Origin: Leptospira bandrabouensis | GTDB taxonomy: Bacteria > Spirochaetota > Leptospiria > Leptospirales > Leptospiraceae | Direction: 5' to 3' | Length of the DNA: 64,000 nt | Assembly (NCBI RefSeq): GCF_004770905.1 | Contig: NZ_RQHT01000014.1 | Span: 1,855,001-1,919,000 of the forward strand | Shown: positions 37,111 through 47,111 of the stretch, piece after piece | Layout of the letters: every line of letters starts with the position of its first letter | Numbering within the stretch: the first letter of the stretch is position 1 | Position numbers and translations under genes: made by a program | The notes under the pieces: model-generated | What the model saw: only the letters and a program-made list of their open reading frames with translations | Databases searched by the model: none | Told to the model about the DNA's origin: nothing

Positions 37111-37625
37111 ATTCTGTTTTTTGACTTTGGTGTCAGCTTTCTTACGTATATTGTTTTTTTAACTAATGCGATTGTGTTTTCTTTTGAATCAGTTACGTTT
37201 ATCGTAAAAGAATAATCGATTTTCTTTTGTTTCATTAACTGAGATTTTATGGTCTCTATATCATTTTCTGATACTTCAAATTTTGCAAAAACTGAATTGT
37301 TGTTTCGTTTAATGTATTCTATCTCTGCACGTTTGTCCCAAACCATATAACTGCTTCCTAAACTTTTCATTAATAGATAAACATAAAATGGATCACACAT
37401 GGAATAAAGAGATCCGCCGAAATGTGTGCCCATGTAGCCCTTATTAAAGAAGTTCATTTTTAACTGAACATTGATTTGTTGTTTTTCTTTATTGTAATTT
37501 AATACTTTTATACCGGATCCCCAGAAGGGACTATAGAGGTTGATTGCTTTTTTAAATCCTAAAAAAAACTCCATCCATTTCCACTTTGGATCTGGATGGA
37601 AAGAATCAGCCAAATTTTCTTTCAT
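37107..37625 (-). CDS. DUF4442 hot-dog-fold protein (thioesterase-like)
   Basis: A 172-residue protein. The segment YSPFWGSGIKVLNYNKEKQQINVQLKMNFFNKGYMGTHFGGSLYSMCDPFYVYLLMKSLGSSYMVWDK matches DUF4442, a hot-dog fold related to acyl-CoA thioesterases. No catalytic assignment is possible. ATG 37625 is preferred. The frame continues to 37730, but that start would lie inside the TetR operator and on the TetR start codon. It is divergent from a TetR gene and overlaps the orphan response regulator, so it is probably TetR-controlled. Confidence 0.7.
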   Translation of the reverse strand: MKENLADSFHPDPKWKWMEFFLGFKKAINLYSPFWGSGIKVLNYNKEKQQINVQLKMNFFNKGYMGTHFGGSLYSMCDPFYVYLLMKSLGSSYMVWDKRAEIEYIKRNNNSVFAKFEVSENDIETIKSQLMKQKKIDYSFTINVTDSKENTIALVKKTIYVRKLTPKSKNRI

Positions 37626-37692
37626 TTGAAAATTAGAATTTGAAAGAGGATTATAGTATGCAATGAAAAAAAATGGAATTCTTGAAATAGTA

Positions 37693-37729
37693 TTTACTGA
37701 TTGGTAAACAGTTGACCGTTTGGTAAACA
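37693..37729. promoter_or_regulatory. TetR operator between the DUF4442 and TetR genes
   Basis: TTGGTAAACA occurs twice, at 37701-37710 and 37720-37729, 19 bases apart. Each copy has an inverted partner (TTTAC at 37693-37697 and GTTGACC at 37711-37717), giving two adjacent imperfect palindromes. The array reaches the TetR start codon, as expected for an autorepressor. Confidence 0.6.
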
Positions 37730-38301
37730 TGGCGAAGGCAGTTACGGAAAAGGTTGATTTAGTTCCTAAGTTACTCGAGTTGTTTTGTAATTATGGAGTT
37801 GATGGTGTATCCATTAAAATGGTTGGAGAAGCCACAGGTTTAGGGAAAGGGAGTATTTATTATTTTTTTCCCGGTGGAAAACCGGATATGGTAGATTATA
37901 TAATTTTACATGCAGAGCAGTATCTGAATGAGAAATTGTCGTTATTAAGTGAAAATAAACTTAAGGGTAAAAAAGGGATCGAAGATTTTCTTAACACCTT
38001 TGTGTATGATACTCTTCTTTTGTCTTATATTCATTTTATGAGTAGTTTGGCATTAAGCCATCATAGAGTCCACTATATGGACAAACTTAATCTTTTTTAT
38101 AAGGATCTTACCTTGAAATTGTCAAAAGTAATTTCGAAGGAGGGGTATCCGCATAGTAAAGCATGGAATATTTCTGAAAACGTGATAGTATCCGTTTATG
38201 GAAGTTATCTCTTTTCTTGTTCATTGGATGATAAAAATTATTTTCAGAACCGTATTAAAAAGTTAAACAAAATTCTAATGGAAAATCTTAAATCGAACTG
38301 A
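37729..38301 (+). CDS. TetR/AcrR-family transcriptional regulator
   Basis: A 190-residue regulator. The N-terminal helix-turn-helix is KLLELFCNYGVDGVSIKMVGEATGLGKGSIYYFFPGGKPDMVDY, with a helical ligand-binding domain behind it. The C-terminal part shows conserved TetR_C-type helices. ATG 37729 is at the end of the operator. A TTG at 37720 in frame is less likely. It probably represses itself and the divergent DUF4442/response-regulator pair. Confidence 0.85.
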   Translation: MAKAVTEKVDLVPKLLELFCNYGVDGVSIKMVGEATGLGKGSIYYFFPGGKPDMVDYIILHAEQYLNEKLSLLSENKLKGKKGIEDFLNTFVYDTLLLSYIHFMSSLALSHHRVHYMDKLNLFYKDLTLKLSKVISKEGYPHSKAWNISENVIVSVYGSYLFSCSLDDKNYFQNRIKKLNKILMENLKSN

Positions 38302-38443
38302 TTCGTTTTTTGGCAGAGAAACTAGAGGCAAATTGCAAATATTGCGAATGTTCACGGTTGACAAAATTCTTTTCTGTAACTATAAATTTCCCAATGTAAC
38401 CCAAATTACACTGGGATTTTGTCATATAGTCAAAGCATATATT

Positions 38444-38739
38444 TTAATTTTTTATAATTTGACAATACTTTTCAACTCCATACTCGTTCGTAGTTGCCGG
38501 AGAACAATCTGCAGGATATACAGTAAATGTTGCACGTTGTTTGCAACCATTGGCTCCGTAATTTTTATCGTCTATTATACTAATTTTTATATTTTCAACT
38601 GGACAATCAAAATCATAGGCCGCTCTTGCCTTTACCTTTTCGTGATCATTTCGTTAAAACGTTTTTGACCGACAGGAAAAGAGCCACAATAAAATATAAG
38701 TAATGATGGAAGAATATATGAAATTATTTTCGAATTCAC
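38444..38739 (-). pseudogene. Small cysteine-containing lipoprotein, frameshifted
   Basis: On the minus strand, GTG 38739 follows a good TAAGGAAC site and encodes a lipoprotein signal (YILPSLLIFYCGS) and QKRFNEMITKR, then a stop. In the next frame the protein continues as KARAAYDFDCPVENIKISI, IDDKNYGANGCKQRATFTVY and PADCSPATTN to a stop at 38444-38446. About two extra bases in an A/G-rich run (near 38637) explain the break. Four Cys remain in the mature part, as in other small Leptospira lipoproteins. An ORF on the opposite strand (38333-38668) is a shadow. Copy 3 of the 26-bp element lies 57 bases upstream. Confidence 0.6.
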
Positions 38740-38796
38740 GATAATATGTTCCTTAAAATAAATATTTGAATCACATTTTAATATAAAGCAGCTTAT

Positions 38797-38822
38797 TTGT
38801 CGTCCAGGGACGGGAATCCGGA
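38797..38822 (-). promoter_or_regulatory. 26-bp repeated element, copy 3
   Basis: Read on the minus strand it begins TCCGGATTCCCG, has the core CGTCCCTGGACG and ends GACGACAA. It lies 57 bases upstream of the frameshifted lipoprotein gene. The rest of the gap 38740-39022 holds a 12-bp palindrome AAGCCTAGGCTT at 38906-38917 and the ribosome site of the next gene, but no gene. Confidence 0.65.
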
Positions 38823-39022
38823 TGCAAATTGTTTTAGTTTTTAGTTAGAGATTTGTTTGTATTTATAATCTTTCATTTTTTGCAACACCTAATAAAATAA
38901 GGGGGAAGCCTAGGCTTTTCCGTTCTGAAATTTTATGGTTTCCAAAAAATAGATGGAACAAATCTGAAAATTCACATTTCATGAACAAAAGTTACATTAA
39001 ACGACTATAAACTTTAAGGAAA

Positions 39023-39535
39023 ATGATTGTGGTTTCTAAGATTTTCAAAAAATATATTTTTTTATTTTTATGTGTATTCTTTTCACAGCTGTTTTGTTCA
39101 ACAGAAACCGTTAAGGAAAATACTTTAGAAAAATCTGAAGTATCTACACTGACTAAGCGAACTTGGAATGCGGCACCTCTTTGTTGTGATCTTCATTCGG
39201 AATTTTTAGGAGTCGTTGTACTCAGTAAAATTTGTGTATCGGATACCGAAACAAAATTAGAATTATATACTAAAGAATCTAAAAAAGTTTGTGTATTAAA
39301 AGAAGGTATGGTTTTCCAAGATGATTTAGGAACATCCTATTCTTTTTTAAAAACAGAGGGAGTGGGGCTTTGTCCGAAACGAACTCAGATGAAAAATACT
39401 CCTTTTTCCCTCTATTTTCAAAGTATATCTTCCCAAGCAGGATCATTCGATTTAATCGAAGATAAAAATGCGAAACACGCTCACAAACCTTGGGTATATG
39501 AGAGAGTTGATTTAACCAAATGTGTTTGGAAATAA
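39023..39535 (+). CDS. Cysteine-rich lipoprotein of unknown function
   Basis: A 170-residue predicted lipoprotein: hydrophobic signal KKYIFLFLCVFFSQLFCS with a spirochaete lipobox. The mature part has six Cys (LCCDLH, KICV, KVCV, LCPK, KCVWK) that probably form disulfides. I recognise no family. ATG 39023 has TTTAAGGAA upstream. The gene is convergent with the katG/HiPIP unit and has its own promoter region of about 200 bases. Confidence 0.65.
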   Translation: MIVVSKIFKKYIFLFLCVFFSQLFCSTETVKENTLEKSEVSTLTKRTWNAAPLCCDLHSEFLGVVVLSKICVSDTETKLELYTKESKKVCVLKEGMVFQDDLGTSYSFLKTEGVGLCPKRTQMKNTPFSLYFQSISSQAGSFDLIEDKNAKHAHKPWVYERVDLTKCVWK

Positions 39536-39545
39536 AAATTTTTGA

Positions 39546-39920
39546 TTAGGATCTCTTTGACCAGGCAGAACACCAACCGTTAGAGGATACAATTCCAGAG
39601 GTAATGATATTACACTTTCCCCATCCTTCGTTTATTTTGGTATACTGGGCACAATGTTTACAAAATTGATTTTTTGCGGTGGGTTCCTTTCTCTCGGGAT
39701 ACAAATTAAAATCAGTATCCTTTGCATCTTGATGGAATCCAAGTGCTTTGGCTGTCGGATCAGATTCTAAAACAGGATGTGCATCACCCGGAATGGGGGT
39801 AGAATTTTTTTTATCTGCACTTAGTTTGTTTACCAATCCCAACCCCCCCTCTAGAAAAAAGAGGGAGGCCATCCAAGAGAACGATGTTATAAAAAATTGT
39901 TTTCTTGAAGTTTTACTCAT
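39546..39920 (-). CDS. High-potential iron-sulfur protein (HiPIP)
   Basis: A 124-residue exported [4Fe-4S] protein. The N-terminal RKQFFITSFSWMASLFFLEGG is a signal resembling a twin-arginine type, although it has RK rather than RR. The C-terminal domain has the HiPIP cysteines: QFCKHCAQY, GWGKCNI and NGWCSAW. HiPIPs carry single electrons in the periplasm. It starts two bases after the katG stop, so the two genes form an operon and the HiPIP could be an electron carrier linked to peroxide metabolism. Confidence 0.85.
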   Translation of the reverse strand: MSKTSRKQFFITSFSWMASLFFLEGGLGLVNKLSADKKNSTPIPGDAHPVLESDPTAKALGFHQDAKDTDFNLYPERKEPTAKNQFCKHCAQYTKINEGWGKCNIITSGIVSSNGWCSAWSKRS

Positions 39921-39922
39921 TG

Positions 39923-42169
<2,247 letters not shown>

Positions 42170-42187
42170 CTAGATTTAGTATAGATT

Positions 42188-42238
42188 TAGATTTAATCTA
42201 GTTATTTGGGGCAAGCAATTTTTTAGATTTAGTCTAAA
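42188..42238. promoter_or_regulatory. PerR/Fur-like operator boxes upstream of katG
   Basis: TTTAGA-TTTAG-TCTAAA (42222-42238) is a perfect 6-5-6 inverted repeat, and TAGAT-TTA-ATCTA (42188-42200) a second one. AGATTTAG motifs repeat between them and on to the ribosome site. The pattern resembles PerR boxes (TTAGAATnATTCTAA type) and lies 34-84 bases before the katG start, which fits peroxide-responsive repression. Confidence 0.6.
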
Positions 42239-42560
42239 TTTAAACTGTTGGAGGCAGAAATTCAATAGTTTGTCAAGGGGAACGGTAAAAAATTCTGAAT
42301 TCGATTCTTTTTAGGGACTGAGACGGTTTGGCCTTTGGGAGAAGGAAGTCAGGTTACCCTACAAAATCGGAAGTTGATTTCGATTTGTCACTTGGGGAAA
42401 ACGATGAGTTTATTAGAGCTAAAATTTAATATATGTTCGCTTGAAAGGAGCTAACATATATTAATTTCTATAGCAAAACAAATGTTTTGTTGTAAAAAAA
42501 AACAAAACATTTTTAATTTAGAAAATATAAGTTATACATTATATTCAGGAAGGTGCATGT
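42239..42560. other. Intergenic region with two hairpins, one terminator-like
   Basis: No protein gene is visible. AATATATGTT (42428-42437) and AACATATATT (42453-42462) form a perfect 10-bp stem. AAATGTTTTGT (42480-42490) and ACAAAACATTT (42502-42512) form an 11-bp stem followed by TTTTT, a good terminator on the plus strand. A terminator with no gene in front of it hints at a short untranslated transcript from about 42300, or at a leader attenuator of the next gene. Confidence 0.35.
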
Positions 42561-42887
42561 TTGTTTTTTAATGATTCTATTCTCTCATATTTCCCTAAAA
42601 CATTGTTTCGAATCATTCTATTTATGTTTTTAACAGTGTTTAGTTACCACTGTGGTTTACCCACAGGTAATGATTGTTCCAAAGCCAAAGATGAAGCAGC
42701 TATTTGTGAATTAGCAGTTTATGTGGCCTACCCTAGTTGCGTGAAAGAAGATCGTAGAACTTCTTATCAATACCCATCTAACCCAACAACTTATACGGTA
42801 AAAGTGAGTGATACTGGGTGCGAACTGACTCGTTTCGCTTTAACCCAAAGCTGTAAAGACCAGAAAAAAAAGAAATGTGGTGAATAA
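42561..42887 (+). CDS. Small cysteine-containing lipoprotein
   Basis: A 108-residue predicted lipoprotein with hydrophobic segment LFRIILFMFLTVFSYHC. The mature part is Cys-rich (NDCSKAK, AICEL, PSCVKED, TGCEL, QSCKD, KKCGE) with an even number of Cys besides the lipidated one, which suggests disulfides. TTG 42561 has AGGAAGG about 10 bases upstream. An internal TTG (42603) would give a more usual signal length. The family is not recognised. Confidence 0.55.
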   Translation: MFFNDSILSYFPKTLFRIILFMFLTVFSYHCGLPTGNDCSKAKDEAAICELAVYVAYPSCVKEDRRTSYQYPSNPTTYTVKVSDTGCELTRFALTQSCKDQKKKKCGE

Positions 42888-43067
42888 TTTTCATCCAAAT
42901 ATCTTTAGATTGATAGATCTGACTTTTGGAACTTTGGTAAATGCCATTTCCAATGGAGGGAATTGTTTTTGACTCCTTGGTCCTAGTATTTCAAAAATCT
43001 TTCAGATCCTTCCCTATCCAATGGAAAAATTCTATCCGAAACAGATGATCTCGGTTAGAATTTGTCT

Positions 43068-44453
43068 ATGGGTTATAAAACAATCCTCGGCACCAAAACC
43101 TACCAATTCCCCGATTTAAAAGACCTTTTGGCCAAAGCGAGTACTCATCGCTCTGGTGATGTCCTTGCGGGACTTTCGGCAAAAAGCCAAGAAGAAAGAG
43201 TGGCCGCACAAATGGCCCTTGCTGATGTTTACCTTTCTGAATTTTTAAACCTGGAATTAATTCCAGCAAACAAAGATGAGGTGACAAAACTGATATTGGA
43301 ATCTCATAAAAAAGAGGATTTTTTATCGATTTCTCATCTTACTGTTGGTGGGTTTCGTGATTTTTTGTTAGCTGAATCAACTGATGCTGAGGTAATTACT
43401 TCGATTCGATGGGGCATTACCCCTGAGATGGTAGCTGCCGTATCAAAACTAATGTCCAACCAGGATTTAATTCTTGTTAGTAAGAAAATAAACATCATTA
43501 CAAAATTTAGAAATACGATTGGTTTACCTGGCAGACTCTCAGTTCGGTTGCAACCCAATCATCCTACAGATGATCCAAAAGGAATTGCAGCAAGTCTTTT
43601 GGATGGGTTATTACTCGGAAGTGGAGATGCTGTGATTGGAATTAACCCCGCCACTGATAATATTCCTACTTCCATTACACTTTTAGAAATGTTGGACAAC
43701 CTCATTCAAAAGTATTCCATTCCTACCCAATCCTGTATTTTATCTCATGTAACTACTTCCATGGAAGTTATGAAACGAGGAGCACCTTTGGATTTGGTTT
43801 TTCAATCGATAGGTGGATCAGAAGACTTAAATAAAAGTTTTGGTGTTAGTTTATCCATTTTGGATGAAGCAAGACAGATGGCTTTGTCTCTTGGACGTGG
43901 GACTGTTGGCGATAACGTTATGTATTTTGAAACGGGACAAGGAAGTGCTTTGTCTGCGGGTGCCCATCATGGAATTGACCAACAAACTTTAGAAGTACGA
44001 GCTTATGCTGTTGCCAGAAAGTTTTCCCCCCTTCTTGTAAACACAGTTGTTGGTTTTATCGGACCAGAATATCTATATAATGGAAAACAAATCATTCGAG
44101 CAGGTCTTGAGGATCATTTCTGTGGAAAGTTACTCGGCCTTCCTATGGGAGTGGATATTTGTTATACCAATCATGCAGAAGCAGACCAAGATGATATGGA
44201 TACACTTTTGACACTTTTGGGTGTTGCTGGATGTACATATATCATGGGAATTCCAGGTGCCGACGATGTGATGTTGTCTTACCAAAGTACTTCCTTTCAT
44301 GATGCTTTATATTTAAGGCAAGTTTTAGGATTAAAACCTGCACCTGAGTTTGAACGTTGGTTACTTGATAGAGGAATTTTTACCAATGAAAATGGGTTTT
44401 TCCCGAAGGAAAATCGAAACTTGAATTTACTCGAAGATTTATTAGGAAAGTAA
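43068..44453 (+). CDS. eutB: Ethanolamine ammonia-lyase heavy chain
   Basis: A 461-residue large subunit of the adenosylcobalamin-dependent enzyme that splits ethanolamine into acetaldehyde and ammonia. Family blocks are DLLAKASTHRSGDVLAGLSA, GGFRDFLLAES, SVRLQPNHPTDDPKGIAASLLDGLLLGSGDAVIGINPATDN, FETGQGSALSAGAHHGIDQQTLEVRAYAVAR, and GVDICYTNHAEADQDDMDTLLTLLGVAG, which lines the substrate and B12 sites. Length matches the family (about 450-460). ATG 43068 has only a weak ribosome site. A TTG two codons earlier is also possible. EutC follows four bases after the stop. No microcompartment shell genes are nearby. Confidence 0.95.
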   Translation: MGYKTILGTKTYQFPDLKDLLAKASTHRSGDVLAGLSAKSQEERVAAQMALADVYLSEFLNLELIPANKDEVTKLILESHKKEDFLSISHLTVGGFRDFLLAESTDAEVITSIRWGITPEMVAAVSKLMSNQDLILVSKKINIITKFRNTIGLPGRLSVRLQPNHPTDDPKGIAASLLDGLLLGSGDAVIGINPATDNIPTSITLLEMLDNLIQKYSIPTQSCILSHVTTSMEVMKRGAPLDLVFQSIGGSEDLNKSFGVSLSILDEARQMALSLGRGTVGDNVMYFETGQGSALSAGAHHGIDQQTLEVRAYAVARKFSPLLVNTVVGFIGPEYLYNGKQIIRAGLEDHFCGKLLGLPMGVDICYTNHAEADQDDMDTLLTLLGVAGCTYIMGIPGADDVMLSYQSTSFHDALYLRQVLGLKPAPEFERWLLDRGIFTNENGFFPKENRNLNLLEDLLGK

Positions 44454-44457
44454 AGTT

Positions 44458-45240
44458 ATGACTTTTTTAGAAGAATGGAAACTATTGACTCAAGCAAGGA
44501 TTGGTTTAGCGCGGTCTGGTGGATCTATTTCCACAAAAGATATGTTACGTTTTCGGTTGGATCATGCGAGGGCTAGAGATGCAGTTTTATTAAGTCCCGA
44601 TTTTGCAAAGTTATTAAAAGAACTGGAAGATTTAGGAAAACCCAAATCCATTCCTTCTTTATTTTTAGAAAGTCAAATCAGTTCAAAAGAGGAATATTTG
44701 ATGCGACCTGATTTAGGAAGGCGATTGTCTTTAAACTCGCTTGAAAAGATTAGGAAATTTTCTGGTGAATATGATTTGGTTTTGGTTGGAGTTGACGGCC
44801 TTTCAGCAAAGGCACTAGATGAGAATTTTATTCCTTTTATAACGAAATTAATGAATTCGTTAAGTAACACTGGTATACGAATTGCTCCCCTTATACTTTC
44901 GAAGTGGGGGCGGGTTGCCATTGGAGACGAAATTGGAGAAGTATTAAATGCGAAGGTATCTGTTGTCATTATCGGTGAACGTCCAGGCCTCTCTTCTGCT
45001 GATAGTTTGGGCGTATATATCACCTATCATCCGCAAGTTGGTAAAACAGATGAAAGCCGTAATTGTATTTCTAATATTAGGCCTAGTGGTTTTGGATTTG
45101 AAAGTGCTGTGAAAAAAACAATCTATCTAATCACTGAAGTTATACAAAGAAAGTTGTCTGGTGTAGGATTAAAAGATGAAATGCCACCTGAATTTTTATT
45201 ACAATCCAAAGATAACAAGGTGATTGGCAATTCTCATTAA
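44458..45240 (+). CDS. eutC: Ethanolamine ammonia-lyase light chain
   Basis: A 260-residue small subunit that forms the complex with EutB and helps bind adenosylcobalamin. Visible blocks: ARIGLARSGGSISTKDMLRFRLDHARARDAV near the N-terminus, DLVLVGVDGLSAKALDEN, KWGRVAIGDEIGEVL, VVIIGERPGLSSADSLGVYITYHPQVGKTDESRNCISNIRP and the final helices. ATG 44458 lies after AAAGTT with weak Shine-Dalgarno, so translation is probably coupled to eutB. The cobalamin riboswitch begins about 55 bases after its stop but belongs to the next gene. Confidence 0.95.
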   Translation: MTFLEEWKLLTQARIGLARSGGSISTKDMLRFRLDHARARDAVLLSPDFAKLLKELEDLGKPKSIPSLFLESQISSKEEYLMRPDLGRRLSLNSLEKIRKFSGEYDLVLVGVDGLSAKALDENFIPFITKLMNSLSNTGIRIAPLILSKWGRVAIGDEIGEVLNAKVSVVIIGERPGLSSADSLGVYITYHPQVGKTDESRNCISNIRPSGFGFESAVKKTIYLITEVIQRKLSGVGLKDEMPPEFLLQSKDNKVIGNSH

Positions 45241-45297
45241 CATAAAGTTTCACAATAGAAAAAATGAAAAAGATAGGAACAGAAGATTGACAGATTT

Positions 45298-45543
45298 GGT
45301 GCTTTCCATTGATCATCAAAGTAATTCCGGGAGGAATGAGGTGAAACTCCTCAACTGACGGTGCAACCGTGAATTCTCATCCTTATCGATTTTGGATGGA
45401 AAAGTCGGATCTTCCCACAAATGAATCGCCCGTAAACGATCATTCGTTCCTAAATTTTTCTAAGGGATCCCGGACAAAGAATTAGGAATCTCTAACTTGC
45501 GTGCAAAAATATCAGTTAGAGATCTCTTTTGAAAGGAGATTTT
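45298..45543 (+). promoter_or_regulatory. Cobalamin riboswitch with RBS-sequestering expression platform
   Basis: The core fits a B12 aptamer: GGAATGAGGTGAAACTCCTC (hallmark GGTGAAACTCC), then AACTGACGGTGCAACCGTGA near 45353-45372 and a degenerate B12 box (AAGTCGGATCTTCCCACA, 45401-45418). The platform has ATCTCTAAC/GTTAGAGAT (about 45488-45522) and next to it ATCTCTTT pairing with AAAGGAGAT (45521-45540), which buries the GGAG ribosome site of the following gene. The two stems share bases and look mutually exclusive. Translational repression by adenosyl- or hydroxocobalamin is the expected mode. Confidence 0.85.
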
Positions 45544-45544
45544 C

Positions 45545-45811
45545 TTGGAAGATTATAATACCAAACAATTAAAAAATAACAATTTAGTCCATAGTGATGG
45601 CAAACATGAGAATAAAATTTGCCCTCATTGTCTGCGAATTTTTGAATGTAAAGTGGGCTCCATTAGCCTATGCCAATGTACGAAAGTGAATCTTTCCTTA
45701 GAAGAAAGAGAATACTTGGCGACACAGTATGCCGATTGTCTTTGTTACCAATGTATGGAAACTTTAGCATTTGAATTTAGGAAAGGTAAATCCTATAAGG
45801 TTACCTCTTGA
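45545..45811 (+). CDS. Small Cys-rich protein of the CWC type under a B12 riboswitch
   Basis: An 88-residue soluble protein with no signal peptide. Its cysteines follow the Cys-rich CWC pattern: ICPHCLRIFECKVGSISLCQC, then ADCLCYQCMETLAFEF. The central Trp of CWC is replaced by Gln (CQC). Eight Cys suggest a zinc- or cobalt-binding knuckle. The start is TTG 45545, 7 bases after the GGAG that the riboswitch hides. It is the only gene after the riboswitch before a 160-base gap, so B12 supply controls this protein directly. A role in cobalt or cobalamin handling is inference. Confidence 0.75.
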   Translation: MEDYNTKQLKNNNLVHSDGKHENKICPHCLRIFECKVGSISLCQCTKVNLSLEEREYLATQYADCLCYQCMETLAFEFRKGKSYKVTS

Positions 45812-45972
45812 CTTTTTATAGAATAAAAGGAACCAATCGTTTGTCTTAAACATATAAGTTCGCCAAATGATAGTATTATTTTATTCATTCTTTTTATTTA
45901 AATTGTAAATTTGAATGGTAAAAAAAATAAGCACAGAGCTTAATTAGTTAAAGTTAGGTTAAACTTTTCCAG

Positions 45973-47061
45973 ATGAGTGTTTTCTTCTTAGTCCCTTTGT
46001 TTGCATCCTTGGCAAATATAAGTTGTTTTATTGAAAATATTACACGTGATCATCGCTTCCATAGACTCCTGAGTGTTTTTTATTTTACCATAGGCGTTCA
46101 GAATGCTGCCACAGCAGCCCTTTGTTTTGCACCTGATGAGACCACTGGTCTTGCGTTTTGGATCTTTCAGTGCCATTCTTTTTTTCTATTGGCTCCCGTG
46201 TTAGTTGCTATTTGTTCGTTTTGTACTGGAAGAAAATTAATGAATCAAGGAACCGTTGGCATTGCAATTTATGCATTGGTTGTTGATTTGATATGTTCTT
46301 CGATACCGAAAACTGTGGTATACGGTTTTGCTAAGTTTCCTTTTGGAATGGCACCCTTACTCACTGATGTTGGTGGTATACTTGGCGGTTCAGTGCATTT
46401 TTTTGCAATCTCATTGTCATTATACTTTGTATTAATTCCTTTGGAATGGAATGTATTTTTTGAAAGACGTACCTTTATCATTGCCTTGTGTGTTTGGTGG
46501 ATTGGTCTTTTTTCTAATTTTTTACCTATGTATGGATTTAATTTTCCTCCCCTTCACCCTGTAGTAGATGCCACTTTGTCTGTATTATTTTCTATTTACC
46601 TAAATCGGTTTAATGCATCTAAACCAAGTATTTATGGTTTTATTGCTTCCATCTTGATATCGCTTGCTGTTGGCTTACTCATCGGGATTTTAGTTTTAGG
46701 AATTCTTCCTAAATTTAGCTATAAAGAGTATATGATTTCCATTGTTACGACATTGACGAGCCTTGTGTTTTTTTCCTACTTGTTGAAAACTACACTAAAA
46801 GACAATAAACCAAATCTAAATTTTTCACTTCCACTGGAGAGTTATGGATTGTCGAAACAAGAACTTCGAATTTGTGAATTGATAGCGGAAGGTCATAGTC
46901 GTTCTTTCATTCGATTGATTCTGAATGTTTCTGACGGAACTTTACGAAACCATCTAAAAAACATTTATGGCAAAGTATTACCTGAATCAAATTCAACATC
47001 CAAAGACCAACTCCAACGTTTAACGGTCTTTTTATCGAAACAAAAAATCAATGTATCATAA
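45973..47061 (+). CDS. Membrane protein with C-terminal LuxR-type helix-turn-helix
   Basis: A 362-residue protein. About eight hydrophobic helices fill residues 1-275. The C-terminal 75 residues form a LuxR/GerE-type DNA-binding domain: YGLSKQELRICELIAEGHSRSFIRLILNVSDGTLRNHLKNIYGKV. No receiver domain or kinase is present, so it looks like a one-component membrane-tethered regulator. ATG 45973 follows a long AT-rich leader without a clear Shine-Dalgarno. Its targets are unknown. The neighbouring lipoprotein genes on the opposite strand are candidates. Confidence 0.75.
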   Translation: MSVFFLVPLFASLANISCFIENITRDHRFHRLLSVFYFTIGVQNAATAALCFAPDETTGLAFWIFQCHSFFLLAPVLVAICSFCTGRKLMNQGTVGIAIYALVVDLICSSIPKTVVYGFAKFPFGMAPLLTDVGGILGGSVHFFAISLSLYFVLIPLEWNVFFERRTFIIALCVWWIGLFSNFLPMYGFNFPPLHPVVDATLSVLFSIYLNRFNASKPSIYGFIASILISLAVGLLIGILVLGILPKFSYKEYMISIVTTLTSLVFFSYLLKTTLKDNKPNLNFSLPLESYGLSKQELRICELIAEGHSRSFIRLILNVSDGTLRNHLKNIYGKVLPESNSTSKDQLQRLTVFLSKQKINVS

Positions 47062-47111
47062 GATATCGAACTAAATAAACGTTTTGTTAATTCGAAATAT
47101 TGATTCAATTT

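Noticed and set aside
38333..38668. 111-residue ORF on the plus strand
   Set aside because: It lies opposite a frameshifted lipoprotein gene with a good ribosome site and signal peptide. The plus-strand protein has no recognisable features.
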